A stretch of 64,000 nucleotides of DNA. Source: Patiria miniata (taxonomy: Eukaryota > Echinodermata > Asteroidea > Valvatida > Asterinidae). The DNA lies in the NCBI RefSeq assembly GCF_015706575.1, contig NW_024037059.1, positions 16,095,730-16,159,729 on the forward strand, written 5' to 3'. Below the pieces are notes generated by a model. It ran no database searches. It had not been told where the DNA came from and was given only the letters and a program-made list of their open reading frames with translations. Made by a program: the position numbers and the translations under genes. Below, one piece after another: positions 11,183-24,200 of the stretch (position 1 is its first letter; each line of letters starts with the position of its first letter).

Positions 11183-12377
11183 TAATACAAAATAAACCAT
11201 ATAGTGGATGTGAAATATTTCTGACTTAGATGTCAGCGACTCTATCCAAAACGAAATGACGCCCGTGTCACTTGGGACTAGGCCTATGTGCGAATTATTT
11301 TTCAAACCCGGAGGGCGGAGATGTATAATTCGAAGCTGACAGGTTGTCATTTGAAGTTCAATTTTGATGCTGGTTATTGTGCCTTTTATTGAAATCTAAA
11401 AATGATACACCGCATGGCAATATTTAGCACATAATCATAAAATGTAATGACCGTTGCGACACTTCATGAACATCTGTGCGTAACCCTAGTGATCGTTGTT
11501 AGCTAGCTCTTCTTAACCGTTGCTTAGATTTGACAGTCGGTGGGGTGGCTAGACGGACTTACGTTATTGACTTAAAGATCATAAAAGCGGCTAAAGAAAG
11601 GCACGGCATCCAAGCACTATTTGATTATGAACTGGCAGCATGCGTGATGTAAAAACCAAATGTGTTTGTCCAGCTGTATGGCTGGGGATGGGCTGGGCTA
11701 GCTACCTTATGATCATGGAATGTCATCCATGTCCATAATCTTTGAGATCGTATCATCTATATCTAATGTAGCTTTATATTATTAAAAATATTGTATGATT
11801 TACTTAAATCTGCGTTTAAAAAAATGTTAACTTCGTTGACAGGTGTCTGAGCGTTCGATGTATGCAAAACGACAACCAACATTCGATGCTATAAAAGTCC
11901 TACTGTGCTACCATCAACTTTTTTTCCCACACACGGGCAATAATTACGAAGTACTTAATTATTATTGTACCGGTATTCATTCTGCCAGTATCTATCTCTC
12001 TGACACCTTTCCGAGAAATAAAATAATTAAAAAGACCAGAGAGTTTGAACGGTTAAATACTCCACAAACATTTCAATCATCTGAGTTTATTTCACAAACT
12101 TGCTTCCCTCTTTTCATGTAACAGTGTGCAAAAAGCAAGGTTTTGAAGCGTTGTGCTGTCCTCTGCATGTTGAACGCATTCGCAAAAATGCTGACTCTCA
12201 CTGCTTGATATATTCATGCATGGCGCCGATATTATTTTAAAGATCTCCTTGAATGTATTAAAGGTAATAGATCAACTTCTATCCTCTGAGAATAAACCTA
12301 TCGAAGAAGGTGGAGTAGTTTTTGTGATTAATCTCGAAGATAAACTCTGAAACAAAGCTGACAAGTAGACCGTAACG
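11183..12377. other. Spacer upstream of the first CNBD2-like gene
   Basis: No exon could be fixed here. The open frame at 11843-12121 follows an acceptor-like GACAG but has no matching donor or recognisable content. The first confident ATG of the next gene is at 12378, with an in-frame TAG 12 bases before it. Confidence 0.4.
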
Positions 12378-15300
12378 ATGGTTCAGAATCTCAATGACGA
12401 ACACGAGCCCCACTTTGAGGGGATGATGAATGTAGCAATACGCGAAGCTGAATCAGTCAACGATGTGAGACTCCGCCAAAAGGTCGTTATTTACAAAAGG
12501 TTCAATGTACCTTTTTCAGAGGAAAATGCGATTGAGACCATCAAGAGACGTCTGGAGGAGGTAGGAGGACTGGTAGCCAGTCGACGTCCAAGAATAGTAG
12601 AGAATACAGTGGATAGGATGAACACACCATTACGGGAACAAGTCAAGGTAAAAGTCCATTTTCACAATCTTAGTCTTGCGGGCATTCAAAACAAATACTT
12701 GCCGAATTTTTTACTTCATTATTTATTCAATGCATCATTTCAAACTCTTTTTTTTTTGCAAATGCAAACTATCGAAAACAAGTTGAAAAGAAACGTACAC
12801 GTAGCCTGCTGTGTTAATCATGTCTTAATCTAAAATCAGATGCTATATACATTAGTCATACTTTTGTCTCGGATGCTATTTAAATTAGCCGAAATCGTTT
12901 AAATTTTGCAAGCACAGAAATCTCATACAACAGACTGTTCACTACTCTTGCTTTTATTCATTGAAATGGTTGAAAAAGTAAACAGCCAGAGGCAAAGATC
13001 CTACTTTAAAAAAAAAACCTGCTTAAAAGAAACAAAATAGCCAAATGTTTTGATATTCATGAAATTGATTGGAAAATGCAAATTTTGAGACATATGCGGT
13101 CCAAAAATCCCGGAAGTCTATATATATATCGATTAATGCTAAATCAGGCAGCCAGAAACACTGTCATTATTCCGTAGATTCACCACGGAATAATTGAATT
13201 GCATTGTGAGTAGTTTTATCGAGTTCTCGGCAAATACTAATCAGAGTGTTGTTTTGCTTTGAATATTTTTCTTTAAATCAGAGGCTGAGTGCAATTACAC
13301 CGCGGACTTACAGGAGACTACGACAGAAAGAAAGAGGTCCCTTGAAGGTAGGCAGAGAGTCCGGTCATTCAACCCACCAGGATCATGATTCCTCGATTTA
13401 TTTATATCTCTATTTTTAGGCCGAGAAAGGGGGGAATTACATTTGTATCTATGCGCTATAGAAACCGCTTTGGATACCTTTAGTCACTTGATAAGCTGAT
13501 CGACCAGACAAATTAATTACTCTATTATTTCATCAAAGTGAAACTATAGGAATCAGATGATTTAGAGAAAAAAATATCTGGAATTTTATATTGAAATATT
13601 TTAGAATTTCACTGTAAATCGTCTTGTCGCTAGTTGCAGTCGGATGGAGTGAGCATTTACTCCCCGGAAATAAGATTAACACCTCAAGAAAGAAGGAAGA
13701 GTAACAAATAATGATAATAACACAGAAGGCTTGAAATTTCATTAATTGATGAGATGATGCCTCATTTTTATTGAACAGATTCATGCAATTCACAAGTTCC
13801 GCTATGCGTGTACGATGGTGAGGATCATAGTGCGGCGATGTCGAGATGGAAGAAAGTAAGAAATACTAGGTGCCTTCCTGTACGGGACGCTCAGCTGCTG
13901 TCTCAATGTCTTACATAATTACATCTACACCTTAAAATTAAGTGCAAAGTAGTCCAAGGAAGGGTTGAAGACCGTCGAAATACTTTGATCCGCAAAAGGT
14001 ATACTTCTGTTTAAAACATTTGCAATACATTGTGCATGTGAAGCAGTTACATACTTTTCATTCAACCTTTTTTTAAAGGTATTTGCAACCAGAACGCTCT
14101 ACTGAGAAGCCTGAGACTAACTCTGAAACGGATGATGCACTCAAGACGAGTAAAGAATCGGAACTGAAAAGGTTGAACTCCGTGGCCTCAATGAAAACAA
14201 GTGTAAGTAATCAGAAACATAAAGTACAAGGAACTAAACTTGTCTTTAGATGTTCAATTAATTGATTTCGTTTACTCTATATTGTATATGCACTAGTTAT
14301 AGTAGTGACTTATTATTTTCTGACCCTCAGATTGGCTGGGATCTGCAGATGAGTCTGACTACACAGCCACAGTATCGCACCGCTGAACAACTCAAACACG
14401 TAGGTTTAACTTTCATTAAATTTTCATTGATAAACATCAAGTAATCTTTATTCATGATGTGATTTTCGTATTCTGGGATGTATGATATAGGCCAATTTGG
14501 ATGATTTTCCTTCAGATCTTGTACATGATTCACGCCCATAAAGCCTTCACGATCTTCTCCAGTGATTCAGAGACTGAGTTAGCTCGACGGCTATTCTACG
14601 AACGATACGATGATGGTAGAATCATCGCTTGCCAAGGCAGACCACCAGATCGATTCTATTATATCGTGTCTGGAAGAGGTAATATTTCGAATTCCAATAA
14701 TCGAGGGTCAAGCTAATCTTCTCCAGTTTTTAAGTTTTACACACGCATATTTAATACGATTGCAAACCATCTAAAATTAATTTTTGAGGATTAAAAACAA
14801 GTGATTTATGGAGCCATGATTTATTGACCTTTTTATTTAATTTCCTTCTCAAAAGTAACAATAAAAAGCGTTTTGATGTTTTTGGGCAGAAAAATATCTA
14901 CGACAAACAATAATGCTTAAAAAATTCTTACTGAATGTTTGTTCTCGGGTTTTCATCAGTGAACCTTGTACGAGAGTACGACCTGCAGACAGGCACAATG
15001 ACCAAGTCTCTTGGTTTCCTGCAGAAAGGAAGCCTCAGTGATGTAAGTATAGACCCCTGCATCCACTAACAAACGATTCAGAGATGTAAGTATAGACCCC
15101 TGCATCCACTAACAAACGATTCAGTGATGTAAGTATAGACCCCTGCATCCAGTCACAAACGATTCAGAGATGTAAGTATAGACCCCTGCATCCACTCACA
15201 AACGATTCAGTGATGTAAGTATAGACCCCTGCATCCACTAACAAACGATTCAGTGATGTAAGTATAGACCCCTGCATCCAGTCACAAACGATTCAGTGAT

Positions 15301-18300
15301 GTAAGTATAGACCCCTGCATCCACTAACAAACTATTCAGTGATGTAAGTATAGACACCTGCATCCACTAACAACCGAACTTGGAATATACTGCTCATCGC
15401 TTTTAGAAGTATTACTACAGAAGAAACCGCACTTTGTGTCATTTCTTAGCAATTTCTTTCTCAGTACAGAGATATAATTTCAGCCAACACTTTATACTTG
15501 TACCGCTGTATTTCAGAGGGAAGAACTTGAGAAACAATGGAACAGACAATCCAGTTTGATTTGTAAAGGACCTGTAGAAGTTTTGCTGTTAAATAAGGAG
15601 GTAGGAATGAGTTACACATTCAACTTATTGAATGTATACGGAATTACTTTAACAATAATTAAATTACTGCTTAATAAATTACATTAATTAAATCGGATGT
15701 TATATAATTCACTTGATCGAATTAGCCAAGTTTATCTTACCAATGATGTCTTTTTTGTTCATTTTAGGATTTCTTTAATCTTCAGAACACTCATGCCGGT
15801 CCACCAGTAGACTTTCTAAGGTAAGGAAGAAAGCGAAAAAAATGACAAAAAGATGGATTACTTATTAATTAGTGGAAATTCATTCGAATTTTTTTCCTCT
15901 GTAATCCATACCAACAGATGTAGGCGTATCACTTCTTCTTTTAAATCTGTTTATTCAAAATAACATACTTTTCATTGTGTTTTTTGTTACTCATCTACTT
16001 GACATATTTGTTGTCATTTTCTATCCACAGATCTCAATATCTGTTCTCGGATTTCCCCTGCCATCTTTTCAATGAGCATCCTGAAGCCATTGAGTACAAG
16101 TTCTATGGGTAAGATGTCAACCCTAAATTGAGACGCAAATTCAGTGACAACAAAAATAACAGATTGCAAAACTTCCCTGTGAGTATGAGAATAATTATGT
16201 CAACAAAACTAATTGAAGTTTCATCTGAATTCAATTTGCAGTCCAGATCGGATTGTAGCAAGAGATTCCAACAACACAAGGTGGATATATGTCATTAAAT
16301 CGGTAAGAACCATGAACCTTTCAAATTATTTTGGACTTGATATATCTTATTTGCTTGGAGAATTGATAATCCCTATTTCTTTGATTTACGATATGAATAA
16401 TATCAAAGAGTGATATAATTTTATCTGTTTGAAGGGAAAGTGCAAATGTATACGACGACAGTTTGTCGCAGATGTGAAAAGTGACAAGAAGTTCAGCGAG
16501 AAAAAAGGCATCGACAAACTTGGATACGTGAAACAGCCGTCACATGCAGATGGTATGCATAATGAGTAATAAATTATTTGTTTCTTATTCCAATTTGTAA
16601 ATGCATGTAAATAAATCGTAGAAAATAGAACTATGAACTTTAACATAACTTGACATAATGTCTCTAACGTAACCTTGTTCACAGAACATCGTGGGGTTTC
16701 CCCCTTTTTATGCACTTAACTAATTTATAAACATTTTGAAATTGAAACATGTGAATCGAGGGAAACGTCTTTTTTCCCTGTTTTGTTTCAAGCTATGATT
16801 GGTGCTGGATTGAAAACACTTGTTGATGGAGGACAACATAACTTTGACCATGACTCGGAGGTGAGTGACCCATACATTCTTGAAATGCTGACTGTTGTTA
16901 ACCTTCCATCTTTTGTTTTCGGTAAAAATATTATTCATACGTTGATGCTTTTGTTTTTGTTTTCTTGTTTCAGATGAGTAAGATAGAGTTAGTGCAAGCG
17001 GCTAACTTGGTTGGTAGCCCATACGTTGGTACACTGGGTATAAGCACCAAGGAGACGCCCGCTGTAAGATTACTAGTTATTTCGTGCGTAATTTTAATAC
17101 TTTCTTCACGTCTTTCCTCATTTATTTTTATTAGTGGTTCAAAGCACGAAGCTGCCTTTCTTCAGTTATGCTAAAGGTCAGGACCCATCTGCACAAAATC
17201 GGCAAAGTTCAAAATAATAACGAGAACAATTAATTTTGTTTACCCCAGACGCCAGGGTTACCAAGCCGATTGACGTCACGATTACGTCTACGATCCTCTA
17301 AAGCTTCTCCTCCTGAGATCGATTCATCAGTCACAGAAAGTAAGTTTCAGGAAAGACTACATTGATATAATTGTGTTCCAAGAAATACTGCTCATTATTT
17401 CAAGGTGCTCTGTTATAAAAGATTTCAGCTTCAATCCAGTATTAGTCTTCAAGTCGATCTTATAATCCTTCGTCTGTCTTTTAGAATATCCTCGCACTCC
17501 AGGAGATCAGGGATTCAGCATACAAGACTCCTTGTTAGTCAAGGTAAGACCTTCTCTTCGTCAAAAATGTGTAAAGAATCGTCTGCAAATCTGAGGACAC
17601 AACCTTTTAAAGTCAATTCTCCATAATAAAAAAGTATCCTAAAAGTAGGGGCAATAATTTCAGCCAGAATACATCCTTAACGAAATTAAGAAACTCAATA
17701 CAAAAAGAAACTAGAAACCTATTTCCTAAATCTAAAAAAAAAAGTTATACATGGGATGAGGACACGCCCATCCCCTCCCCTCTCTGAATTAATCCATGCA
17801 ATTTGAAATTGACACTGACAAATGGACTGTTTCTCTGCTATTTTCCTCTTCCATTTTTTTGACAACAAGGACTATGCAGCTAGACGTCGCTTCCAAAGCC
17901 CCCGCCGATCAGTCCACTCATTACAGGGTATCCCACCAATCCTCCCTCCACTATCCACAACTGTGGATCCACACATAGAGGAGCCACAGGATACCAACGG
18001 CTGCTTTACGAATCACAGAACAAAAAGAAAATTGACCCAACCACTTGAGATTGCTGCATGTGCACCCTCTGCACAAAGAAGAGCCTACATTCAACTGGAT
18101 GGCATGGTGACCGGGGATATATTTGTAAGTTAAAGATGCGGTCGGGTTTCACCTCGAAAAATAGATTGTTTTTTTCAATTTCTATTTTCCAAGCAATATA
18201 AAAGTTCTTCACTTTTGAATGAGACATCGAACGCAAAAAATCCACCCACGTTTAGTTATTGAATTATTGTATGAAAGACCTTTTAAGGTAGATTTTTCGA

Positions 18301-19352
18301 TAAAACAGAACACACAAATTGAAATTTCGTTATTAAAAAGAAAATAAACTTTTTGAAGAGCACGGGGTATGATCTTTAAACAATTTAAAATAAAAGATTC
18401 TTTTTTTGTATTAAGTTTTACTGAATAAAAGGTCCATCACCTTTGCTTTCTAACTGATGCAAAATTGTAACTGTGTTTTATCAAGAGCGCCATCTATTGA
18501 CGGTATAAGAAATATAGAATTCTGAACTTATTGTATATACAAATGTAACTTGTTCTTCCAGTTTATATGATGCCTTTGTCTGTGTTGTTATTGTGACAGG
18601 GATTGAATGATGTTGCATGTACTGCCAGCAGCGAACCCTCTGGTGTAAGCGTGGTAAGAAGCAAGAGCAATATTATTCAATGTCAAAAATGAAATTTAGA
18701 TAAGGTTATTTTTGTCTAACTTTAGCTGCAGTTTTCTTTTATCAATTTCTGTGATAATTTTTCCCCTTTCAGGTCAGTGAAGGAGCAGAAATTATCAAGA
18801 TTAATAAAAGATTTTTCCGAACTCACGCCGGTCTTGTGACCATGCTCAAACTGGACACACTAGTAAGTAAAATATTGGAAACAATATTGTAATATATATT
18901 GAACTGATGTACAAACAGGTGCAGAGCAGGATGCAGATAGTGATCATTTTGAGATTAAGATAATGGGAGGGGAACTACAGGGTTTAATACGCTAGGGGTA
19001 TTTTGAGGATTACGATAAAGTAGATAAAGGCTGGTTGGGATTAAGATACTAAGCATTGTCTCGGTAGGATTTAAGGTTGTAAGGAGTCCAGGGGATTCCC
19101 CGTGTAAAATTAGATATTACCCCTACGCTCTACATGCATGAGGTTTGGAAATAGTCATTTTGGGAAAATAAGAAACCTTTTTTTTTCCAGGTTCGTGAAT
19201 TTATGTCTGAGGAAGATGCGAGTGAGAATTTAGAGCGACAGGAAACCTGGTTGAGGTACAAGTCTACTCTGATGGAACGACTTGCGCAGAAGAAGTATCA
19301 GACAAAAGCAAGATGGAAACGGTCTCTGAAACCACTCAGTTTCTCAATATGA
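12378..19352 (+). CDS. CNBD2-like cyclic nucleotide-binding domain protein, copy 1 (20 exons, 704 aa)
   Basis: Coding exons: 12378-12647, 13282-13347, 13779-13855, 14079-14202, 14331-14399, 14516-14678, 14960-15042, 15517-15600, 15768-15820, 16031-16108, 16242-16302, 16435-16552, 16793-16860, 16974-17063, 17249-17339, 17485-17543, 17870-18124, 18600-18653, 18773-18862, 19191-19352. Phases close throughout. A basic IHAIHKFRYACTMVRIIVRR segment (aa ~113-132) precedes a first CNB domain (aa ~203-318; GRIIACQGRPPDRFYYIVSGR, then LLLNKEDFF). The first half of a second CNB (aa ~355-383, DRIVARDSNNTRWIYVIKSG) is parted from its second half (aa ~587-650, MVTGDIFGLNDV ... SEGAEIIKINKRFF) by about 200 mostly polar residues. 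The family is named from the domain order and from its tandem copy; mammalian CNBD2 acts in sperm. The phosphate cassette lacks the standard FGE and Arg pair, so cyclic nucleotide binding is doubtful. The start was chosen as the first in-frame ATG after an upstream stop; extra 5' exons are possible. Confidence 0.8.
15040..15375. repeat. 43-bp minisatellite repeating a 5' splice site, about 7.8 copies
   Basis: Units begin at 15040 and recur every 43 bp to 15341. Each contains CAG(A/T)GAT|GTAAGTATAG, and the first GTAAGT is the real donor of the exon 14960-15042. Copies differ by only a few bases (AGAGAT or AGTGAT, CACTAAC or CAGTCAC). The array therefore starts on the exon border and extends into the intron. 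Confidence 0.95.
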
Positions 19353-21285
19353 AGAGATCAGTCAAAGATTATACCTCTTATAATATTCAGCGATTTAACA
19401 ATTGTAGGAAAAATTATGTACTTTTGAGAATTTTTTTTAACAAGTAAATTATTTGTGTAAGTCGGTATGAATTCAATAATTGTTACTGATTGCTTAGTTC
19501 GAGAGCTTGAAATTCACTGTAACAGTGGATTCTGAGAATGCAGAAGCCAATTGTCACACGGTTTTCTATTGCTTTCTAGAGTCCAATGACTTTTTCCATG
19601 CTGCAGATTTTAATATTCTATTTCAAGATCACTCAACTCAAGGTATAGAATTTAAACTCAGGATAAATTCGTCACTTGCGTTTCACATTTTGATACGAAT
19701 TTGCCTTCATTAATTATTTAATTATGTAGATTTATATATGGGATAACTATATCTATATACAACAGTTCATTTTGAAATGTAAAATAAGTCAGAGTACATA
19801 TTATGACAAATTGTTATTATTTGTTACCTTTGATTATTTTCTTGGTTTGTATTTTTTGTACTTTATATACCACCTTTGCCTCGTCTTGTCACGGGTGGGC
19901 CTCCAATGACGTCATAATTCTTCACACAGGGAATTCTGTCAACTTTCCCCCTTTCACAGCTCCCCAGCAAAGCGTTCCGGTACAATTCCTGCGGTATTTT
20001 TTCTTTATTACAAACCTAAAGTTATTCAAAGCACCTCTGCCACACGACAGTCTTTACAATGACCGTTTTCGGCCACCAACAGTTTTCTTTTCAATATTTT
20101 CAGAATCGAAGTATTCTATAAATGGATTATAATTTGTGCCGTGGTTTACAGCCTTGTGTTCGCTTACTGTATGGAGTTGTACGTGCATTCAGATTCGTAT
20201 ATATTCGGTATCCATGTGACCTACGTGCCACTTCTCTATGCTTTAATACATTTGTGGAATTGTAACCGAGATAACAGATCAATTTTGAAACTTGGTAGTT
20301 GTTAGCAATGATTCAACATGATTTCATATAAAATTGCTATCATTTTTAAGTGTCATTATTACGGTGTACAAGTATAATAAAATCACGTCCCCATATCGAC
20401 TATTAACTCAGCAGGAGTCGATTGAATATACATGTAATTGTGTGCAAACAAAGACTTGTTGATTGGTAACGCCAAGTTCGTGGGGACTAGTAAGGCATAG
20501 TCCAGCCCACCAACGAGGCTACAACACAACTCTCAAGTACCTTTTGAAGTTCAACCTGTTTGAGTTATACCAGTATAGCACCATGGCAACCAATGATAAA
20601 TGATGTTAGTATCTGTAGTTAATATGAATATCCGGGAGATTTACCTGGTAAACAAGTGATCTTATCGCTTGGCGTGGTACTAATGACCCCTTTGATTTGT
20701 AAGTGGTTACTGCATACAAATCGGCATGGAGACGCCACTTCAACAAGTTCAACAAGTATTCAACAGAATTATTCGGGTGATTTCAAACAGATCTAGTGTG
20801 CGTGAACTTCCAACGGTTCAGCATGGCCATTGTTTGATGTTGGCAGTTGTTATGGAGAAAAATGACATGATATCAGTTCCATTGCCATCTTGTGTTTTCT
20901 TTTACAATGATTGGACGTATCGAAACTGAACCTGCGTCTAGGCACGTTTATCCGAAACGGCGGTGAGAACATTTGTTGCTCGGTTTGAATGACGACGAGG
21001 AAAATCAACAGTCGAAATTATTTGTCTGAGAACTTTTTGCCTGTTTTTGTGATATAAGGAGGAGGAAAATGGGAGCTGCAATCGTGTTCACCATTAAACA
21101 ACGAGGACTGATGGAGTTATTAATAAAACAGGTGAATTACTTTATTGTACGATTTCAACACAACTGATACAGGTTGTACATCAGCTTCGATATAATGCAC
21201 ATGATTTGAGATTATTGGACAAAGTTTAGTATATACTTGGCATAAAATTTCATAATTGCCCAGCGTTTCGAAACTTTGACGCACC
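19353..21285. other. 3' UTR of copy 1 and spacer before copy 2
   Basis: No further exon recognised. AATAAA at 20376-20381 could end a 1-kb 3' UTR for the upstream gene. The remainder up to 21285 should hold the promoter and 5' UTR of the next gene; no clear TATA box or first exon can be fixed. Confidence 0.45.
20376..20381 (+). terminator. Candidate polyadenylation signal, CNBD2-like copy 1
   Basis: AATAAA about 1.0 kb after the stop at 19350-19352, in AT-rich sequence with no intervening gene. Confidence 0.35.
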
Positions 21286-24200
21286 ATGTCGACAACCAAA
21301 CGACGAGCAGCTTCGACACATGGCAAGCCACCGCCCTATGCCCGTCCCACCCGGGCGTCAATCACACGAACGACTGCAGATCACGGTAATATACCGGAGG
21401 GTAAACTAAGATGTACTCGTAAAGCATGCAGCTGTTCTGAAGATCACAGTCTTACAGCCAGGCCAACACCTCCTAAGACCAGAGCAGGGACAGGCTCAAA
21501 CATTCTTGGGAAGTATGCACATGATCGAGCAGGGCGGATGGGGAGAGGACGGGGCTACAGACCGGGACAGATTGGCATTCAAGCTGGTAAAGGTCCATCA
21601 CAACTCCTGCAAGATAGGATAAGACAACTTGCCCGTGACATCAAAGATAAACACGTTGGCAAAGCAACTGAAGATATTGAGGCATCCTCTGATTCCTCTC
21701 AAGCAGTAACAACCGAAGAGCAAATACCGACGAACATTTCTGGCCAGACGGACGCGTCCCAAATCCACAAATTTGGGCCGCCAGATTCTTCAAATGCCAA
21801 CGCGGCTGAAATCTTCAGATCAAGACAGATTAACAGACACAGAACTACCTCTGAGAATTCTCAGACTGTCTGGGAAAGTGAAGAATCGGAGGACATAACT
21901 GGAGATAAATTGTCTGAGAATAAAACCGAGTCAAGACCAAGTCATGAAGAAGACAGTGTACAACCATCAGACAGTCAGACTAAAGAACCAACTCCCCCCG
22001 CCTCGCCCCCTCCACAACGCAGGACTCGTAGATCAGCTGTCTTCGAACCACCAAAGATTGAACTAAATAAAACCGAATCTCACACATTGTTTGACGAAAG
22101 TAGAACCAGGAGATCTGAACATGCCGTACCTTTAATAGTGCAACCGACACAAGAACCAGAATTGAACGAAAGATCTCATTCACCCGTGCAAAACACGGAG
22201 AGAACTGAGTCAGATTTGTCATCAAATTCAAACACAATCACGGAAGAAACTGTGCCGTTAATTGTCGAATATCCGCCTGATCTCCCCGCTCGGTATCGCT
22301 CTCAAGGCCCCTCAATCAGTGAATCCCTCGCTCCTTCAGACATGGAGGACACAGATTTTCCAGGGCTTCAAAGAATTCGCAAGATATCTCAGAGTCACTC
22401 AGATAATCTGGATGTACCAAGAACTCGTTTCAAATCCAGGACGCCTTCGTTAGTACCTACAGGTGCGCCTTTACTGGGATGGGCGCCTGCTGTAGGCGCA
22501 GGGCGTGGTCGAAGTAATAGTGTCATTAATATCTCGAGCTCCTACATGGCTCGCAGGAGCTCAGTATTTGGCCTGAGCATGAATGCTGGATATAGGAAGG
22601 ATTCTGTGGGGACTAGGAGCCTGTCTAATTCACCAACCCAGTCTCGACGAGGCAGTGTTGCAGACATCTTCAGGCGAAGTAGGCAGTCGAGAAATCGAAG
22701 ACTGTCGGCATATTTACAGGTGAGTACGCAACACTTTAGTTTTTTCTTATAAAAAGAATACCGTAAAATTATTTCCTTACAAATTGGCTGTAATTTGTGT
22801 CTGATAGGTTTTTTCCTAAAATTTGTTTGACTTTGTGAGAAGCGATATTTCATTATTGTAACACATTCAAAACATAAATAAATTTGCTATGGATATAATC
22901 TCTCAAATATTGAAATGCCTTACTCTATTTTGCCTTTATAATCCACAGAGCTATACTGGCAAAGAGCGGGTGAGTGATCATTTTGTATTTTTTAATCATT
23001 ATTGAAGAAGGGTATTAGTATTTCGTTTAAACTCCCCCCCCCCCACAAAAAAAATGAATAAATAAATAAACAAAGATTTAGCGTGCCTATTAGAAATTCC
23101 ATCAAAGCAGGAATTTGTATCATAACAAATAAAGGTACAACCATTTTGACCGTCTACTTGGCCAAAGCCGATGTAAATAGCTCGTTAATTGCGCCCTGCA
23201 GCAAGCATTCATCCTCTGCAATCACCCATATTATACAACCATTGTTAAAGGTGTTCATCGACGTCATACCATGTCGCTGCCTGAAAAAAGCCTCAACAAT
23301 TCCTCGAAATGCCAGTTTTCTTTTGTAACTACCGTATGGACGTGAACATTTCTAAGGTATCACACTGAGTCTACGAGAGACGTTCATCATCTGCATCACT
23401 TATTTTGCCTTGAAAGTCACAAATTAAATACAATCTACCGTAAAACAAACTTTGCCGTTGGCATCAATATGTTACCTGAAGAGATAACATCGACCAAACA
23501 AAGGAAGTCATCTCAGGTGTAACAAACGCCAGTTGGACTGTCATAGAGATGATGCGATCTCTCCAACGAGCAGAAAGACTGACGTCATGATAGGGTGAAG
23601 ACGTATGGTGATTTCTGTGAGATTTGTTGATTGGGATATGCGTGTAGGACTGTTCTCTGATTTGACGAGGAAATGTGCTTTCACTTAGCGATCCTAATTT
23701 GTGACATCTTGTGAAGATACTACGTGGATTTTTTTGTGCATTTTGGAAATGGACTCAATTACATGACCAAGTCATATTCTGCAATGTTATCAACATGCCT
23801 TTAATATCTTCATCGACGTCATCATTGCGACACAATCAATCCAACCAATCAGTGAGGCAAATTCTAACTCGTCGGACCACCAGACTCTCCACATTTCAGG
23901 CAGAATATCTGCACTGGAAGAAATCTGTTCGTTTGGATAAGGTAAAACAATGTCACCAAGTACTGTTTCTTTTTACTTCTTTTCGGCTTACGTCTGGTGA
24001 GTAAAAACAAAAATGTGTGACATTTTAACTGGTAAGAGAATGCATGATATTTGACACACATTTTACCTGCTACAAAATATTGTCTAGTCTGCGTTTTTCT
24101 ACTTTATGATACCCATATCTCGACCGCATAAGTCATCCTACATTTTCTTGAAATGGTGGTAAAACCCCAACAATATCTCTCACACATAACGATTATGCTC

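Noticed and set aside
15040-15375. Regular repeats reminiscent of a CRISPR array
   Set aside because: Copies are head to tail without spacers, in an intron of an animal gene; it is a minisatellite.
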